Positions 52,958 through 64,000 are shown, counted from the stretch's first letter. The stretch: DNA of 64,000 bases from Bacteroidota bacterium (GCA_006226425.1 SBGX01000010.1:248001-312000), one strand, 5' to 3'. Notes: a model not told the origin generated them from the letters alone. Program-made: numbers and translations.

Positions 52958-53970
52958 GGTAATTTGTAGCGAGTGCTCATATCGGTGATCCGCTTGCTCA
53001 TCTCTGCTCTCAAAGTGAGCGGCTCAATCACTTCCAATTCTCCTCCAAAGCTCAGGAATCCCCTGATTAGCTCTTCGGAAACAATGACTTCCATCGAGAA
53101 CGTCGTCCGGTTCTTTCCTTCCTTGACCTTCACCTGACTGCTGTGAAAAGGCTGTGAATCGATGTACTTGGCGGCCACGTTATCCGTCTTAAACACAATC
53201 TTCTCAGGACTTGACTCATTCGCTGTGATTCCAACTGCATTTTTAAAGAAGGTCTCCGCTGAAAATTGAATTTTTTTGAAGTAGACTTCCGTCGTCGTTT
53301 CCATATTCTCCATTCGCTCCAGGGCGTAGGTCATGATGGATTCTTTCAAGCAATCAAAACTGATCAAATACCAGCGATTCCTGTATTCTTTCAGTAACAG
53401 AGGAACAACTCTTCTGGGCTTTTTCTTCGCTGTCTGAAAGCTTTCATAAAAAAACTGGATGATCTTTTTATTTCGAATGGCATCCAGCAGAGGAGCCAGG
53501 TATTCATTTCCTTTGACCGAATGCGCCGTTTCAAACTGAACGAGGGAGCCTATGTCTTTTTCCCGGGGGTCTCCTGAAATATTGACCCGATCAAAAATCT
53601 TATCGATCGCAAACCCAAATTGCCGGAACATATCCACATCTTTAAACTGAAGTAAGGTATTTGCCGCAAAACGGATCGCATCCACATCTTCTTCCGTCAA
53701 CGGAATATCATTCATCGTGAAATTTTCATCCGTATAATAATACCCCAGGTACTTCTTGCTGTATTTGATTGGAGCATCGTGCTCATTTCTCATCGCGAAG
53801 ATGTCCTTCTCAATGGTCGAATCACAGATATTTGCGCCATCCACACTCCCGTAAAGTGCATCTTCACATGTCTGTCTAAGAACTTCCTTACTCGGATACG
53901 GTTTGAACTTATTGCGCAAACAACGATCTATAACACGATGTCGGATTAAGGCATTCTTAATGTGTGGCAT
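52954..53970 (-). CDS. WYL-domain transcriptional regulator
   Basis: A 338-residue regulator. The N-terminal helix-turn-helix-like part (about 1-100) carries ALIRHRVIDRCLRN and DSTIEKDIFAMRNEH. The middle has the WYL domain (LLDAIRNKKIIQFFYESF, PLLLKEYRNRWYLISFD), and the C-terminus the WCX extension. WYL proteins sense ligands, often nucleotides, and include regulators of phage defence and of DNA-damage genes; no defence genes are nearby. It is transcribed from its own good promoter, divergently from the DUF5686 gene. Its stop codon overlaps the convergent gene's stop by three bases. Confidence 0.9.
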   Translation of the reverse strand: MPHIKNALIRHRVIDRCLRNKFKPYPSKEVLRQTCEDALYGSVDGANICDSTIEKDIFAMRNEHDAPIKYSKKYLGYYYTDENFTMNDIPLTEEDVDAIRFAANTLLQFKDVDMFRQFGFAIDKIFDRVNISGDPREKDIGSLVQFETAHSVKGNEYLAPLLDAIRNKKIIQFFYESFQTAKKKPRRVVPLLLKEYRNRWYLISFDCLKESIMTYALERMENMETTTEVYFKKIQFSAETFFKNAVGITANESSPEKIVFKTDNVAAKYIDSQPFHSSQVKVKEGKNRTTFSMEVIVSEELIRGFLSFGGELEVIEPLTLRAEMSKRITDMSTRYKLP

Positions 53971-53988
53971 TCCTTATTGGCTTTGAAG

Positions 53989-54019
53989 CAAAAATACTTT
54001 TTTTCAGGCTTTTAGACAA
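53989..54019 (-). promoter_or_regulatory. Promoter for the WYL regulator
   Basis: On the - strand TTG (54017-54019), a 20-base spacer and TATTTTTG (53989-53996), an exact TAnnTTTG match, 19 bases before the ATG at 53970. Confidence 0.65.
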
Positions 54020-54105
54020 TTTCAGCAGATGATATTCCCCTTTCATGTCATTTTCTTAACTTTCCAGTAACTTTTTAAGTCCTTCTTGGTCTTAGCAATA
54101 AGTTT

Positions 54106-56613
54106 ATGACAAACAGACATATTTTCTTCCTGTTTTTCCTGCTATTTTCCATTGGTGGAATGGCCCAATCAATTGAAGGGCGCGTACTTGACGAGCACGG
54201 TGTCGAAATTCCCTTTGCCAAGGTCCGGGTCTTCCATAGCTCCAGAGGAACGGTCGCCAATGCTCTGGGGATTTTCAAGCTGAACCTGGATCATACGGGT
54301 CCATTAATCTTACAGTTTTCCGCTCCCGGTTACCATGAGCGCATCGACTCCCTCGATTTTAAGACCAATATTTCCTCCTATACCGTCACCCTCAGGGAGG
54401 CCATCCAACAATTAAACGAAGTGACTATTATTTCCAAGACCGAAAAAGAGCGCGGGAAGGAAATCATGAAGCAGGTGCAGAAAAAACGCTCTTTCTATTA
54501 CAAACAATTAAAGCGCTTTCGCTGTGAAACTTATTGCCTGGGATCCCTGGAAAAGGAAATTCCCGATTCCCTGGAAACGGATAGCATCATCGATAAAAAG
54601 AGCCTCAATCTCATTGAGTGGAAAGGATTCTCCTATTATCAGGCTGACTCCAAGTTCAAAGATGTCTTTACCGCTTTCAACGACCTGACGGACGACAAAA
54701 AAGTCTCCTTGGGTACCGATGTTTCCATTTCTATGGACTACGGTCCAACCCGATTGTCCGGGGGCATCAGCGAATCATATTCTGATCCTTATCTGTTTGC
54801 TTCTTCTTTCAAGGAACTTTCGGTCAATCTTTTTGAAAATCAATTGGTACTTCCGCACATTTGCCCTAAACCGATCGTTTCCCCGCTCGCCTTCAATGCC
54901 GGAATCTACTACAATTTCTTCCTGGAAGAAACTTTTACAAATGAAGATAGTCTGCTTGTTTATGTCATTCGCCTCGAACCCAAATTCAGCCGAGAACCTC
55001 TGTTTAATGGAAAACTTTACATTGAAGATGAAAGCTGGGCCGTCCTATCCTACGACCTGGGAATCAACCCGGCGGCCATGACCTATTTCAAGCAAATGCG
55101 CTTGCTGTGCGACTACGAGATGCAGGATCAGCGATTGGTTCCCAAGAGCCGGGAATTTGTCTACCTCGTGCACGAGCGAAAAAGCAAAATGAATGGTCAT
55201 ATCCAGGTACAGCACCAAAATTATGCTTTCGATTTTGACGACAAGGCCAACGGGTTTTGGCAGGAAACCAGTGTTTTCGAACCGACTGCCTATGTGCAGG
55301 ATACCGCTTTCTGGAATGAGATTCGACCCTTCAAGCTGAAAAGCTTTGAAGAACGTTTCATACTCCAGCAGGACAGTGCTATTCGCTACCACGAAAGCGA
55401 GGAGTATATGCGTAAAATGGACAGTATCCGCAACAAATTCAGCGTCCTGACTTTTATTTTCGCCGGCTGGAGACACGTCAATTCATTCAAAGGCCTGGAA
55501 TATGGAACCAATGGGATCATTACCCAATTGATTCCTTTTGGGGTGGGAGGTTTTCGATACCGTCCTGCCATCTACTTCTCCAAGGAATTCAAAAATGCCC
55601 AGCGACTCATTCTCGAGCCAACGATCGATTATGGTTTTCTGAACCGGGACTTAAAGGGTGCTCTCCGGACGGAATTCATGTATGACCCGCTCCACTTTTC
55701 CAGTTTCTATTTCAAATTGGGGGACATCTATGACTACGTCAGCAACTATCAAAACATCCAGGGAACTTTTGCTCCGGCCAATCGTGTGCGCAACCGGAGT
55801 GCCATGATCGGCTACAAATCGGAAATCCTCAACGGTCTATACTTTCAAAGTGAGTTCCTCTACTCCCAACGAGAATCGATTGACAGCCTGAAGTACCCTT
55901 CCTGGGTCAAAAGTTTTGGACAATTCTCCGATCCCCAAAGTTTTGAAACTTATAAAATCTTTCTGACGACCATCGACCTGGAGTTTCATCCGGCCCAGAA
56001 ATACATTATCCGAAAAAATAAAAAGGTCATCCTCGGGAGCAAGTGGCCGGTCATCAACCTAAAATACAAGAAGGGGATTCCAGACCTGGCCGGCACCGAA
56101 GCCAATTTTGATTTCCTTCAAATCCGGGCCCGCGATGAAATTCCGCTCAATACCCTGGGGAAACTGGATCTCAATTTTGAAATGGGGAGTTTTCTTCGGA
56201 AGAAAGACCTCAGATTGATTGAATATAAATTCTTTCGGACTTCGGATCGCTACTTTTTCTCGAATCCTCTGAATTCCATGCAGCTGCTCGACACAGCACT
56301 CAACACTTCCAACAGCTACTGGCAATTCAATTTCATTCACCATTTTAACGGCTTTTTCCTAAACAAGATCTGGCTGATCAACCGATTGAAACTGGAAGAA
56401 ACCATTGGCGGTTCCATGCTCTACATTCCCGATGCCAACTTTGCACAGGCTGAACTCTACGTCGGACTGGAACGGCAATTCCGGATTCGAAAAGAAATTT
56501 TTAAGCTGGGAATCTATGCGGTGACCTACTCAAACAGTATTACTTCTGCCGCTATACGCCTAAAATTTGGCTTCAATAACTACAATTCCTTCTCAGGAAC
56601 CTGGGATTATTAG
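54106..56613 (+). CDS. DUF5686 and carboxypeptidase-regulatory-like outer membrane protein (1)
   Basis: An 835-residue protein with a signal peptide ending GGMAQ, a carboxypeptidase-regulatory-like domain (about 22-95: [19 protein letters not shown]) and a DUF5686 body with a predicted beta-barrel C-terminus ending in an aromatic residue (GTWDY). Markers include [19 protein letters not shown] and [17 protein letters not shown]. The family is common in Bacteroidota outer membranes; its role is unknown, though the domain order resembles TonB-receptor-like proteins without a plug. It is paralogous to the gene at 57355. Its stop overlaps the stop of lptB. Confidence 0.85.
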   Translation: MTNRHIFFLFFLLFSIGGMAQSIEGRVLDEHGVEIPFAKVRVFHSSRGTVANALGIFKLNLDHTGPLILQFSAPGYHERIDSLDFKTNISSYTVTLREAIQQLNEVTIISKTEKERGKEIMKQVQKKRSFYYKQLKRFRCETYCLGSLEKEIPDSLETDSIIDKKSLNLIEWKGFSYYQADSKFKDVFTAFNDLTDDKKVSLGTDVSISMDYGPTRLSGGISESYSDPYLFASSFKELSVNLFENQLVLPHICPKPIVSPLAFNAGIYYNFFLEETFTNEDSLLVYVIRLEPKFSREPLFNGKLYIEDESWAVLSYDLGINPAAMTYFKQMRLLCDYEMQDQRLVPKSREFVYLVHERKSKMNGHIQVQHQNYAFDFDDKANGFWQETSVFEPTAYVQDTAFWNEIRPFKLKSFEERFILQQDSAIRYHESEEYMRKMDSIRNKFSVLTFIFAGWRHVNSFKGLEYGTNGIITQLIPFGVGGFRYRPAIYFSKEFKNAQRLILEPTIDYGFLNRDLKGALRTEFMYDPLHFSSFYFKLGDIYDYVSNYQNIQGTFAPANRVRNRSAMIGYKSEILNGLYFQSEFLYSQRESIDSLKYPSWVKSFGQFSDPQSFETYKIFLTTIDLEFHPAQKYIIRKNKKVILGSKWPVINLKYKKGIPDLAGTEANFDFLQIRARDEIPLNTLGKLDLNFEMGSFLRKKDLRLIEYKFFRTSDRYFFSNPLNSMQLLDTALNTSNSYWQFNFIHHFNGFFLNKIWLINRLKLEETIGGSMLYIPDANFAQAELYVGLERQFRIRKEIFKLGIYAVTYSNSITSAAIRLKFGFNNYNSFSGTWDY

Positions 56614-57353
56614 GGCTTTAGGTTGTTCTTTCGCAGTTCAAAATTGCGTCCCAAATACACCCGGCGCACCTGCTCATCAGCCGCCAGTTCTTCGGCACTT
56701 CCAGATTTGAGAATTCCACCTTCAAACAGTAAGTACGCACGATCTGTAATTGAAAGGGTTTCCTGTACGTTGTGGTCGGTGATCAAAATTCCGATGTTCT
56801 TCTTGCGCAAATCGGTGACGATGCTTTGAATATCCTCCACCGCAATCGGGTCCACCCCGGCAAATGGCTCATCCAACAGGACGAATTTAGGGTTTGTAGC
56901 CAGCGCACGCGCAATCTCGGTCCTTCTTTTCTCTCCTCCTGACAACCTGTTCCCCAGATTCTTTCTGACATGGTTCAAACTGAACTCATCCAACAATTCT
57001 TCCAGGCGATCTTTTCGTTCCTGCTTGGTCAGTGAGGTCATTTCCAGGATGGCCATGATATTATCTTCTACACTCAACTTCCGGAAGACCGAAACTTCCT
57101 GCGGCAGGTAACCAATTCCCATTTGTGCACGTTTATACATGGGTAGATTAGTAATTTCCTGATCATCCAGATAGACGGCGCCTTCATCCGGTCGGACCAA
57201 TCCCACAATCATATAGAAAGAAGTCGTTTTTCCTGCTCCATTTGGACCGAGCAAGCCAATGATTTCTCCCTGGTTAACTTCCACGGAAACTCCTTTGACG
57301 ACCTGCCTCCCTTTATATGCTTTCTTAATCTGATTCGTATGTAGTTTCATCAT
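56610..57353 (-). CDS. lptB: LPS export ABC transporter ATP-binding protein
   Basis: A 247-residue cytoplasmic ATPase of the Lpt system that drives lipopolysaccharide from the inner to the outer membrane with LptF and LptG. Walker A is GPNGAGKTT, the Q-loop is in [12 protein letters not shown], the signature is [15 protein letters not shown], Walker B is [10 protein letters not shown] and the switch His is in ITDHNVQE. The [10 protein letters not shown] ending is typical of LptB. It starts one base after the DUF5686 gene on the same strand, so an outer-membrane link is plausible. ATG 57350 is an alternative start. Confidence 0.95.
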   Translation of the reverse strand: MMKLHTNQIKKAYKGRQVVKGVSVEVNQGEIIGLLGPNGAGKTTSFYMIVGLVRPDEGAVYLDDQEITNLPMYKRAQMGIGYLPQEVSVFRKLSVEDNIMAILEMTSLTKQERKDRLEELLDEFSLNHVRKNLGNRLSGGEKRRTEIARALATNPKFVLLDEPFAGVDPIAVEDIQSIVTDLRKKNIGILITDHNVQETLSITDRAYLLFEGGILKSGSAEELAADEQVRRVYLGRNFELRKNNLKP

Positions 57354-57354
57354 C

Positions 57355-59814
57355 CTAAAAATTAAAGGCCCAACGAGCTCTGATACCCAAAGGATTCATT
57401 CCGGGATCGAGGTGAGTCATTCGCCACACCAAATCAATGCGTCCAACTTTAAATATATTCTCCACTCCAAGTGCTAATTCCGCATAAGGAGTGTTTCCGA
57501 ATCTTCTGGTAAAATCGGGTAAAAGCATCACTTGTGAATGTCGGTTGCTAATGGAGCCATAGGCCATTCTTCCCGTTGTCACCAAACGCCATTGCAACTT
57601 CTTCAACAGTGGAATCCGATCCAGGAATAAGCCTTCCCAATGATGTTCTATAAAAGCTTCTGTGTAACGATCTGAAACGAACTCGAAAAAATTGAGCTTA
57701 TTAAAAGTGGTCGTCAGTAACCAATAGGACTGGTTTCCAGCGTGGACTTTCAGAAATGGATAAGCCGCTGTTCCAAAAACATTACCAAGTGTTACTCCAT
57801 AACGAATCCGTCCCAATACCCCGGCATGACGATTATGCTCCATCTGAAATTCCACTTTCTGATAGTTGTAATCACTACCTAACAATCCTTTGATCCCAAA
57901 GATTCCCTGCACAGAAAAGATCGGATACTTCGATCTCAAGGTTGTTCGGTCAAACGCTCCTGAAATGAATTCTTCATCCTTGGTCCAACGAATCCGGGCG
58001 GTCACCTCGGCGGTTTGAATCCTGGAAATATTTTCCAACACCCCCAGGCTATTGTAACGCTGGTAGTTCGCTAGCCCCAATGGGGTATATTCTTTCCATT
58101 CAATTCCACCGAACAGGATCAGGTCTTTCTTCACATCCTTCTCCAGATTCACTCCTACCTTTTCCACGAAAGTCAACTTGTCCAAAGGTCCGGTTCGGAA
58201 AACCGTTCCGAAAGTTGAACTTACAGAAGCTGCTGTTGGAGACTGCCCAATTTGCTCAATGTCATAATTATACAAAACAGACAACATTCCTCGTTTCTTT
58301 GGGGTGACATTCCAGCGGACCAACGCCCCATATTTAAATCGTTCATCATTGACCCCATAGGCGACTCTTCCTCCCAATTCAACGATTCGGGAAAACTTAT
58401 TGGAAGTGCGTAAAGCGAGTCCTGTTCGGAAACCTTCCACCGGGTTGATACTCGCCAGACTATAAATACTCCCCAACTCTAATTTCTTTAGGGGCCAGTA
58501 ACCTGTTCCCAACAAGTAAGTCCCGTTTTTCAGCGTCGTGAAAAAAGACGTTTGTTCCAGGGAATCGATCATTTCATTGATTCCTTTTTCCTGCTTGCTC
58601 AAAGGCTCGTGGCGATGTTCATCCCAATAGGCTTCACTCCGTTCTTGAGCTCCGTCTGTGTATTCCACCGTGGAATTCGTTTGATAGAAGTCCGGAGGCC
58701 GTTCTTCGTTGATCACAAACTTTTTCCTGGAGGACAATTTCCGCGCATAGAATCCATAGACCTTTGTTTTCTTCGTCAGTTTCAGGTCGGCGATCATCTT
58801 CTCTTTGGTCAACATCCAAACTTCTTTCTCCACCTGGTCGAAGTGATGCTCAAAGTACAGGTCCTGTACGTAATTGATATTGGCCCAGGGAGCGATCCTG
58901 GCAGAAATTTGTTTCACGGCATAGGTAGTATCGTGAATCCACATTTCTCCCTCAAAGGTCATGTCCCCACTCCGCTTTGGCTTAAATCGCAACTTATAGC
59001 ACCACTGATTATCAATGAAAGTGGAGTCCTCCAGATAAAAGCGGTAATAGGTCCTGGCAAAATTCGCCACCGGACTCACAAAAGCCCTTTGGAAGAGGGT
59101 GATGTAATTATCATAGATATTCATGTCCAGATACATGTCTCCAAGTAACTGATTGATCTGGAAATTATCCACTCCGGATAGTTTCGATGCTGTAATGACC
59201 TCTCGCTTCTTCTTCGGGTTGTTCTTAAAGTAGAAGTTCGAAATCGACTCACTCAACAGCAAGGGAAGGTAGTTTTTTCCGTTATCTGCCGAATCCAGGT
59301 AGCTCATGACCAGGTCCAGCCTTTTGACTATCGGATTGTTTTGAAAGCGTTCCCCCAGGTTGTTGACATCCAACTGAATTTTATTGTAGAGCTCGTATTC
59401 ATAGGACTCCAGTTTCTCCTTGTTGTTGATGTCTTTGTTACGAATAACCTTTTTATGGAGAGTTGTTGATGGAAACTCATCGGGTGGTCTGACGGTCACC
59501 TCTCCGATCTCTGCGGTCAGGGTTTCCATTTTCACATCAATCACCTGTTCTTCATCCAGTTTCACTGCTTTACTGACAGTCAGGTATCCCGAAAATGAAA
59601 AACGGAGACTATCTGTCGCATAATATGTTTCGAAGCTGTATCTCCCAACGGAATCTGTCAGGGTCGCTATTTTGGAATCATGAAAACGGACAGTCACAAA
59701 TGGAAGAACTTCCCCGGTAACGGCATCTGTCACCTGACCTCTTACTTTTGTCTGTTGGGCATGAAATTCGCCTATAAAAAAAAGAAAAAAGGCTAGAACT
59801 ATGTAGCGGATCAT
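57355..59814 (-). CDS. DUF5686 and carboxypeptidase-regulatory-like outer membrane protein (2)
   Basis: About 819 residues from the ATG at 59814, with a signal peptide ending GEFHAQ. A GTG at 59832 overlapping the tatC stop (GTGA) adds six residues and is also possible. A carboxypeptidase-regulatory-like domain ([19 protein letters not shown]) is followed by a DUF5686 region ([58 protein letters not shown]) and a beta-barrel-like C-terminus ending in Phe (RARWAFNF). It is a distant paralog of the gene at 54106; the two flank lptB. Gene order tatC, this gene, lptB on one strand suggests co-transcription. Confidence 0.88.
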   Translation of the reverse strand: MIRYIVLAFFLFFIGEFHAQQTKVRGQVTDAVTGEVLPFVTVRFHDSKIATLTDSVGRYSFETYYATDSLRFSFSGYLTVSKAVKLDEEQVIDVKMETLTAEIGEVTVRPPDEFPSTTLHKKVIRNKDINNKEKLESYEYELYNKIQLDVNNLGERFQNNPIVKRLDLVMSYLDSADNGKNYLPLLLSESISNFYFKNNPKKKREVITASKLSGVDNFQINQLLGDMYLDMNIYDNYITLFQRAFVSPVANFARTYYRFYLEDSTFIDNQWCYKLRFKPKRSGDMTFEGEMWIHDTTYAVKQISARIAPWANINYVQDLYFEHHFDQVEKEVWMLTKEKMIADLKLTKKTKVYGFYARKLSSRKKFVINEERPPDFYQTNSTVEYTDGAQERSEAYWDEHRHEPLSKQEKGINEMIDSLEQTSFFTTLKNGTYLLGTGYWPLKKLELGSIYSLASINPVEGFRTGLALRTSNKFSRIVELGGRVAYGVNDERFKYGALVRWNVTPKKRGMLSVLYNYDIEQIGQSPTAASVSSTFGTVFRTGPLDKLTFVEKVGVNLEKDVKKDLILFGGIEWKEYTPLGLANYQRYNSLGVLENISRIQTAEVTARIRWTKDEEFISGAFDRTTLRSKYPIFSVQGIFGIKGLLGSDYNYQKVEFQMEHNRHAGVLGRIRYGVTLGNVFGTAAYPFLKVHAGNQSYWLLTTTFNKLNFFEFVSDRYTEAFIEHHWEGLFLDRIPLLKKLQWRLVTTGRMAYGSISNRHSQVMLLPDFTRRFGNTPYAELALGVENIFKVGRIDLVWRMTHLDPGMNPLGIRARWAFNF

Positions 59815-59828
59815 TGGGGTGGTCAGTT

Positions 59829-60614
59829 TCACGTCTGTCTCAAAGCCTTGCGCTCTACTAAGGCCACAACAAATATACTGATTTCGTACAATAATACGAT
59901 CGGGATCGCTACGATCACCTGGCTCACTAAATCCGGTGGTGTAATGATTGCTGACAAGACCAATACACCAATGATTGAATGCTTTCTGTACTTTCTTAAA
60001 AAGGCCGCTGTTATAATTCCCAGCTTGGAAAAAATGTATGACACAACCGGCAACAGAAACAGTAATCCCGAATAGAAGACCGTCGAAATGATCGTGCTCA
60101 TGTATGAGTTAATCGTAAAGATATTTTCAACCGATGTCGAAATCTGATAGGAACCGAAGAACTGCACACACAGGGGAGCTACCACAAAATAACCAAAGGT
60201 AATCCCCAGAAAAAACAGGAGACTAACGTACAATACTACTCCTTTGGCCACACTTTTCTCATTTTGTTTCAGGCCTGGTTTCACAAAGGACCAGATTTGC
60301 CAGAAAATGAAGGGAAAGGAAACGACAATACCGCCCATCACACTCATCATGAGGGCGTAGGAAAACTGCCCGGCAACTGTTGTACTCTGCATTTTTACCG
60401 GAATTTCTTCCACACAGATATTAAAGTTATCACAGAAAAACTGAAAGGTAAAGAATGATGGGTTCTTCATAGACAAAAAAACGTGATCCATGATCCATTC
60501 CTGAAAAACCCAAATGACGGTTGCAAATAGAATAATGGCTACAGCCGACCTGACCAAACGCCACCGGAGTTCCTCCAGGTGGTCTAAAAAGGACATCTCT
60601 TTCTGATCATCCAT
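59829..60614 (-). CDS. tatC: Twin-arginine translocase subunit TatC
   Basis: A 261-residue inner-membrane protein with six helices, the signal-recognising core of the Tat system for folded proteins. Typical sequence: MSFLDHLEELRWRLVRSAVA at the N-terminus (conserved LEELR), GGIVVSFPFIFWQIWSFVKPGL, and LVLSAIITPPDLVSQVIVAIPIVLLYEISIF near the C-terminus. It carries an insertion with two Cys in the first periplasmic loop (FCDNFNICVEE). The TatA partner gene is not in the window. Its likely substrates here include the DUF1501 proteins with RR motifs. Confidence 0.95.
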   Translation of the reverse strand: MDDQKEMSFLDHLEELRWRLVRSAVAIILFATVIWVFQEWIMDHVFLSMKNPSFFTFQFFCDNFNICVEEIPVKMQSTTVAGQFSYALMMSVMGGIVVSFPFIFWQIWSFVKPGLKQNEKSVAKGVVLYVSLLFFLGITFGYFVVAPLCVQFFGSYQISTSVENIFTINSYMSTIISTVFYSGLLFLLPVVSYIFSKLGIITAAFLRKYRKHSIIGVLVLSAIITPPDLVSQVIVAIPIVLLYEISIFVVALVERKALRQT

Positions 60615-60619
60615 GCTAT

Positions 60620-60649
60620 CAAAAACTAGCGATTTCTTTCCTGTTCAAA
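60620..60649 (-). promoter_or_regulatory. Possible promoter for tatC
   Basis: On the - strand TTTG (60646-60649), 17 bases, then TAGTTTTTG (60620-60628), one T longer than the TAnnTTTG consensus. Confidence 0.28.
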
Positions 60650-60662
60650 TCAGCACAAGCTA

Positions 60663-63347
60663 TTACAGCTTTCTGGCTACTTCCACTTCCTCAAAGGCTT
60701 CAATGATATCACCAACTGCAATGTCATTGTATTTCTCGATATTCAACCCACACTCGTAACCGTGTTTCACTTCTTTCTGATCATCTTTAAATCGTTTCAG
60801 TGAACCAAGTTCTCCTGTATGAACGACAATTCCATCACGGATGACCCGTATTTTGGAGTTTCGCTTGATGATTCCCTCCAGCACGAAACAACCAGCCACC
60901 GTTCCTACTTTCGTGATGTGGAAAGCCTCTCTTACTTCTGCTGATCCGGTAACCTGCTCTTCGATTTCTGGAGACAACATTCCTTCCATCGCCGATTTGA
61001 TTTCCTCAATTGCCTTGTAGATAATTGAGTACATGCGGATATCAATTTGCTCCTGTTCAGCCAGTTTTTTCGCACCAGCTGTAGGTCGCACCTGGAATCC
61101 GATAATGATCGCATCCGATGCAGATGCCAGGTTGATATCGGCCTCACTGATGGCTCCCACTCCTTTATGTACAATCTTCACTGCAATTTCTTCAGTTGAA
61201 AGGTTCAACATCGCATCCGAAAGGGCTTCAATGGAACCATCCACGTCTCCTTTGATGATCAGGTTCAACTCCTTAAAGTCACCTATTGCCAGTCGTCGCC
61301 CAATCTCATCCAGTGTGATGTGTTTCATGGTACGCAAGCCTTGCTCTCTGTACAATTGCTCTCGTTTTGTTGCAATCGAACGTGCTTCCCGCTCATCATC
61401 CATGACGTGGAATTTATCCCCGGCACTTGGCGCCCCACTGATCCCCAAAATGGAAACTGGTGTGGCTGGTCCTGCGGCATCCACCACATTCCCTCGTTCA
61501 TCATGCATTGCTCGTACGCGACCGAAATAGCGACCTACCAATACCACATCTCCAACTCTCAAAGTTCCTGCTTCTACCAGGATGTTGGTGACATATCCTT
61601 TCCCTTTGTCCAGGGATGATTCAATCACCGTTCCGAGTGCGTTTTTATCTGGATTGGCTTTCAGATCCAGTAATTCTGCTTCCAACAGCACCTTCTCCAA
61701 CAACTCCGCAATGTTTTGGTTTTTCTTCGCAGAAATCTCCTGACACTGGTATTTTCCGCCCCAGTCTTCCACCAGGATATTCATAGCCGAAAGCTGTTCT
61801 CGGATTTTATCCGGATTGGCTCCGTCTTTATCAATTTTGTTAATGGCAAAAACCATCGGTACTCCTGCCGCCTGAGCATGCGAAATGGCCTCTTTTGTTT
61901 GGGGCATCACATCATCATCCGCTGCGACCAGAATAATAGCAACGTCAGTTACCTGGGCACCTCGGGCACGCATCGCCGTAAAGGCCTCGTGACCTGGTGT
62001 ATCCAGGAATGTCATCTTGCGTCCGTCTTCAAGTGTTACCGAATAAGCTCCAATGTGCTGGGTAATTCCTCCGGCCTCACCAGCCGTCACGTTCGCATTT
62101 CGGATTCGATCCAGTAAGGATGTCTTACCATGGTCAACGTGTCCCATTACCGTAATAATTGGTGGTCTATCCAACAAATCTTCTTCTTTGTCTTCCACTG
62201 TTGGAATCGCTTCCTGAACTTCCGCACTTACAAACTCCGTTTCATAACCGAATTCATCCGCAATGATTTGGATTGTTTCCGCATCCAATCGCTGGTTGAT
62301 CGAAGCAAAAATTCCCAGTGACATACAGGCCGAAATAACCTGTGTCGGGCTCACATCCATCATGGATGCCAACTCAGAAACAGTCACGAACTCTGAAAGT
62401 TTCAGAATTTTTTCCTGCAACTCTGCGTCAAGCATCTCCTGCTCGCGCTTCTGTGCCATACTTTCACGTTTGGCACGACGATTCTTGGCTCCCTTGGATT
62501 TTCCTCCTCCCCCAGAAATTCTTGCCAGGGTCTCCTTCAGCTCCTTCTCAATATCTTTTTCCGAAATTTCCGGTTTCTCAGCTCCGCCTTTTCCAGGTTT
62601 ATTTCCAAATCGCTTGTTCTTCCCAGCATCCCCCTGTGAAACTTTATTCGGATCGATTTTTTTAATTCGTTTTCGTTTCTTTCGCGGTTCGTTGGACGAT
62701 TTATCTGAGGAACGTTCCTTTTCTACCGGAAGTTCAATTTTACCGAGTACCGTAGGGCCCGACAAGACTTTACGCTCTGCCCGGATGGTCTCCACTTCCT
62801 TTTTCTCCTCTTTCTTTTCCTCTTTCGGCTCTTCCTTCTTCTCCTCCTTCTTCTCTTCCGGTTTTGCCGCTTCTTTCTCTACTGGCTTTTCCTCCGGTTT
62901 CTCAGCAGCAGGAGCCTCTTCTTTCTTCTTCTTATCCGGTCTCGTCTTTGTATTGATCTTATCCAGGTCAATTTTTCCAACCACCTGAACACCGACGTCA
63001 GAATCTTTTTTCTCCTCTTCTTTCTTCTCCTCCTCTATCAAATCTTCTTTGACTTTCTGCACGTCAAATTCTTCCTCTTTTTCCTCCTCTTTCTTCTCTT
63101 CAGCTTTATTGTCTCTCAAACTGATCGTCTCACGCTTCTCGCGATTGACTGAAGTAAGCTTCGATTGCTCTTTATCAATTTGATCCTCGGCAAACTGTTG
63201 ACGCAACATATCGTAGTGCTCCGCGGCCAACTTGGAATTAGGACTAAAGTCCATATTAACCCCATTTGACTGAAGATATTCAATCAAGGTAGAGATTCCC
63301 ACATTTAATTCCCCGGCTACTTTACCTAATCTGTGTGTTTTGGCCAT
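60663..63347 (-). CDS. infB: Translation initiation factor IF-2
   Basis: An 894-residue IF-2, the GTPase that places initiator tRNA on the ribosome. An N-terminal IF2_N domain ([21 protein letters not shown]) is followed by a very charged linker (about 70-280) rich in Lys/Glu runs, a second IF2_N-like domain ([17 protein letters not shown]), the G domain with GHVDHGKT (about residue 400), DTPGHEAF and NKID, and domains II-IV ending with [19 protein letters not shown]. The length matches other Bacteroidota. It lies directly downstream of nusA as in the usual nusA-infB order. Confidence 0.97.
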   Translation of the reverse strand: MAKTHRLGKVAGELNVGISTLIEYLQSNGVNMDFSPNSKLAAEHYDMLRQQFAEDQIDKEQSKLTSVNREKRETISLRDNKAEEKKEEEKEEEFDVQKVKEDLIEEEKKEEEKKDSDVGVQVVGKIDLDKINTKTRPDKKKKEEAPAAEKPEEKPVEKEAAKPEEKKEEKKEEPKEEKKEEKKEVETIRAERKVLSGPTVLGKIELPVEKERSSDKSSNEPRKKRKRIKKIDPNKVSQGDAGKNKRFGNKPGKGGAEKPEISEKDIEKELKETLARISGGGGKSKGAKNRRAKRESMAQKREQEMLDAELQEKILKLSEFVTVSELASMMDVSPTQVISACMSLGIFASINQRLDAETIQIIADEFGYETEFVSAEVQEAIPTVEDKEEDLLDRPPIITVMGHVDHGKTSLLDRIRNANVTAGEAGGITQHIGAYSVTLEDGRKMTFLDTPGHEAFTAMRARGAQVTDVAIILVAADDDVMPQTKEAISHAQAAGVPMVFAINKIDKDGANPDKIREQLSAMNILVEDWGGKYQCQEISAKKNQNIAELLEKVLLEAELLDLKANPDKNALGTVIESSLDKGKGYVTNILVEAGTLRVGDVVLVGRYFGRVRAMHDERGNVVDAAGPATPVSILGISGAPSAGDKFHVMDDEREARSIATKREQLYREQGLRTMKHITLDEIGRRLAIGDFKELNLIIKGDVDGSIEALSDAMLNLSTEEIAVKIVHKGVGAISEADINLASASDAIIIGFQVRPTAGAKKLAEQEQIDIRMYSIIYKAIEEIKSAMEGMLSPEIEEQVTGSAEVREAFHITKVGTVAGCFVLEGIIKRNSKIRVIRDGIVVHTGELGSLKRFKDDQKEVKHGYECGLNIEKYNDIAVGDIIEAFEEVEVARKL

Positions 63348-63422
63348 ACTTTTACTACTTTTTGTCTGGGTGTTTCAGTTTGCTTTTAACGCTGTTATGT
63401 TTGTTGTACTTTTTGTCAATTT

Positions 63423-64000
63423 TTATTCAAACTCCGCATTCAAAATTTTCATTACCTCACGGATCGTCTCTTCTTCCAAATCCGTACGACTCACCAGGTC
63501 TTCGACAGTAATTGCTAAAACAGACTTCGCTGTATCGCAGCCAATCGCCTTCAATTCGTCGATGATCCAATCATCGATTTCATCTGTAAAGTCGTCCAAA
63601 TCAACATCTTCCACATCCACTTCACCATCACGGTAAACATCAATTTCGTAACCACACAATTTAGTCGCTAATTTAATATTATTTCCGCCTTTTCCAATGG
63701 CTAGCGAGACTTGATCGGGTTTTAAATGCACTTTGGCGCGCTTCTCTTCTTCCAAAATTTCAATGGATGTAATTTTAGCCGGAGACAAGGCTCTCTGAAT
63801 CAACAAATTGGTATTGTTCGTAAAGTTGATTACATCAATATTCTCATTTCTCAACTCCCGCACGATTCCGTGGATTCTCGATCCTTTCATCCCGACACAA
63901 GCTCCTACCGGATCAATCCGATCATCGTAGGACTCTACCGCCACTTTTGCACGCTCTCCTGGCTCCCGAACAATTCGTTTAATCGTAATCAATCCGTCAA
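63423..64000 (-). CDS. nusA: Transcription termination/antitermination factor NusA (5' truncated)
   Basis: The C-terminal ~190 residues of NusA; the frame continues through the right edge, where the sequence reads DGLITIKRIVREPGERAKVAV. The visible parts are the end of the S1/KH region (SYDDRIDPVGACVGMKGSRI), the second KH domain (LKPDQVSLAIGKGGNNIKLATKL), and a short acidic C-terminal helix-hairpin-helix part (EDVDLDDFTDEIDDW ... EDLVSRTDLEEETI). NusA binds RNA polymerase and modulates pausing. It is followed by infB with a gap of 75 bases that holds nothing recognisable. Confidence 0.96.
   Translation of the reverse strand, partial: DGLITIKRIVREPGERAKVAVESYDDRIDPVGACVGMKGSRIHGIVRELRNENIDVINFTNNTNLLIQRALSPAKITSIEILEEEKRAKVHLKPDQVSLAIGKGGNNIKLATKLCGYEIDVYRDGEVDVEDVDLDDFTDEIDDWIIDELKAIGCDTAKSVLAITVEDLVSRTDLEEETIREVMKILNAEFE

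Noticed and set aside
52954-53970. WYL regulator as marker of an anti-phage defence island
   Set aside because: The neighbours are a methyltransferase-like membrane pair and envelope genes; no nuclease, helicase or restriction gene is present.
58552-59148. A 198-codon + strand open frame opposite the second DUF5686 gene
   Set aside because: No domain, signal or promoter; the DUF5686 frame on the other strand is complete and recognisable.
62263-62988. A 241-codon + strand open frame rich in Ser and Phe
   Set aside because: It is the antisense of the Lys/Glu-rich linker of infB, where GAA/AAG codons read as Ser/Phe codons and lack stops by composition.

Overview
The window looks like chromosomal DNA of a member of the Bacteroidota, most likely a free-living Flavobacteriales-type bacterium. 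The grounds are: type IX secretion (T9SS) sorting domains of both type A and type B, a PorP/SprF protein, a SusC/SusD pair, the Bacteroidota-restricted DUF4290, DUF6495 and DUF5686 families, and promoters of the TTG-N20-TAnnTTTG type with A/T-rich leaders in place of Shine-Dalgarno sites. I see no rRNA, tRNA, CRISPR array, insertion sequence or prophage. Species-level placement is not possible from this window alone.

Layout. 1-8401: the end of an OmpA/PD40 (PorE-like) gene, then a ~2,030-residue PKD-repeat surface protein with a type B T9SS domain and its adjacent PorP/SprF partner. 8423-15508: housekeeping and mixed genes on the + strand (CPBP protease, DUF4290, murA, tlpA-like, an ALDH7 dehydrogenase, a LytTR regulator, a DUF2064 protein). 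15552-24257: SusC-SusD, an overlapping sodium/solute symporter and a phosphoesterase-fold protein with a degenerate metal site, then a small operon of a lipoprotein, DUF2306 and an unknown protein. 24269-27770 (-): operon LysE-type exporter, exported MORN/YwqK repeat protein, DUF6495, SUFU-domain protein. 27859-34763 (-): SpoIIM-like fusion, DUF4129, DUF4350, MoxR and DUF58, tightly overlapping. 34880-37617 (-): a PaaE-like reductase and proline-catabolic P5C dehydrogenase.

37838-50338 (-) is a block of exported proteins: two tandem DUF1800-DUF1501 pairs, a cadherin/Ig-like T9SS protein, and two tandem T9SS cargo paralogs, one with a 17-glycine run. 50753-52957 (+) holds a membrane-only relative next to a full-length spermidine-synthase-like membrane methyltransferase. 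The right end has a WYL regulator, two DUF5686 outer-membrane proteins around lptB, tatC, infB and the truncated nusA.

A common theme is the cell envelope: T9SS cargo and a helper, TonB-dependent uptake, LPS export, Tat export and peptidoglycan synthesis. The observations most worth following are: DUF1501 proteins carrying both a Tat-like N-terminus and a T9SS C-terminus beside signal-less DUF1800 partners; the tandem cargo paralogs with a nearly invariant core; the LysE/MORN/DUF6495/SUFU operon; the SpoIIM fusion in the MoxR operon; the degenerate phosphoesterase in the Sus locus; and MurA with Asp in place of the fosfomycin-reactive Cys.
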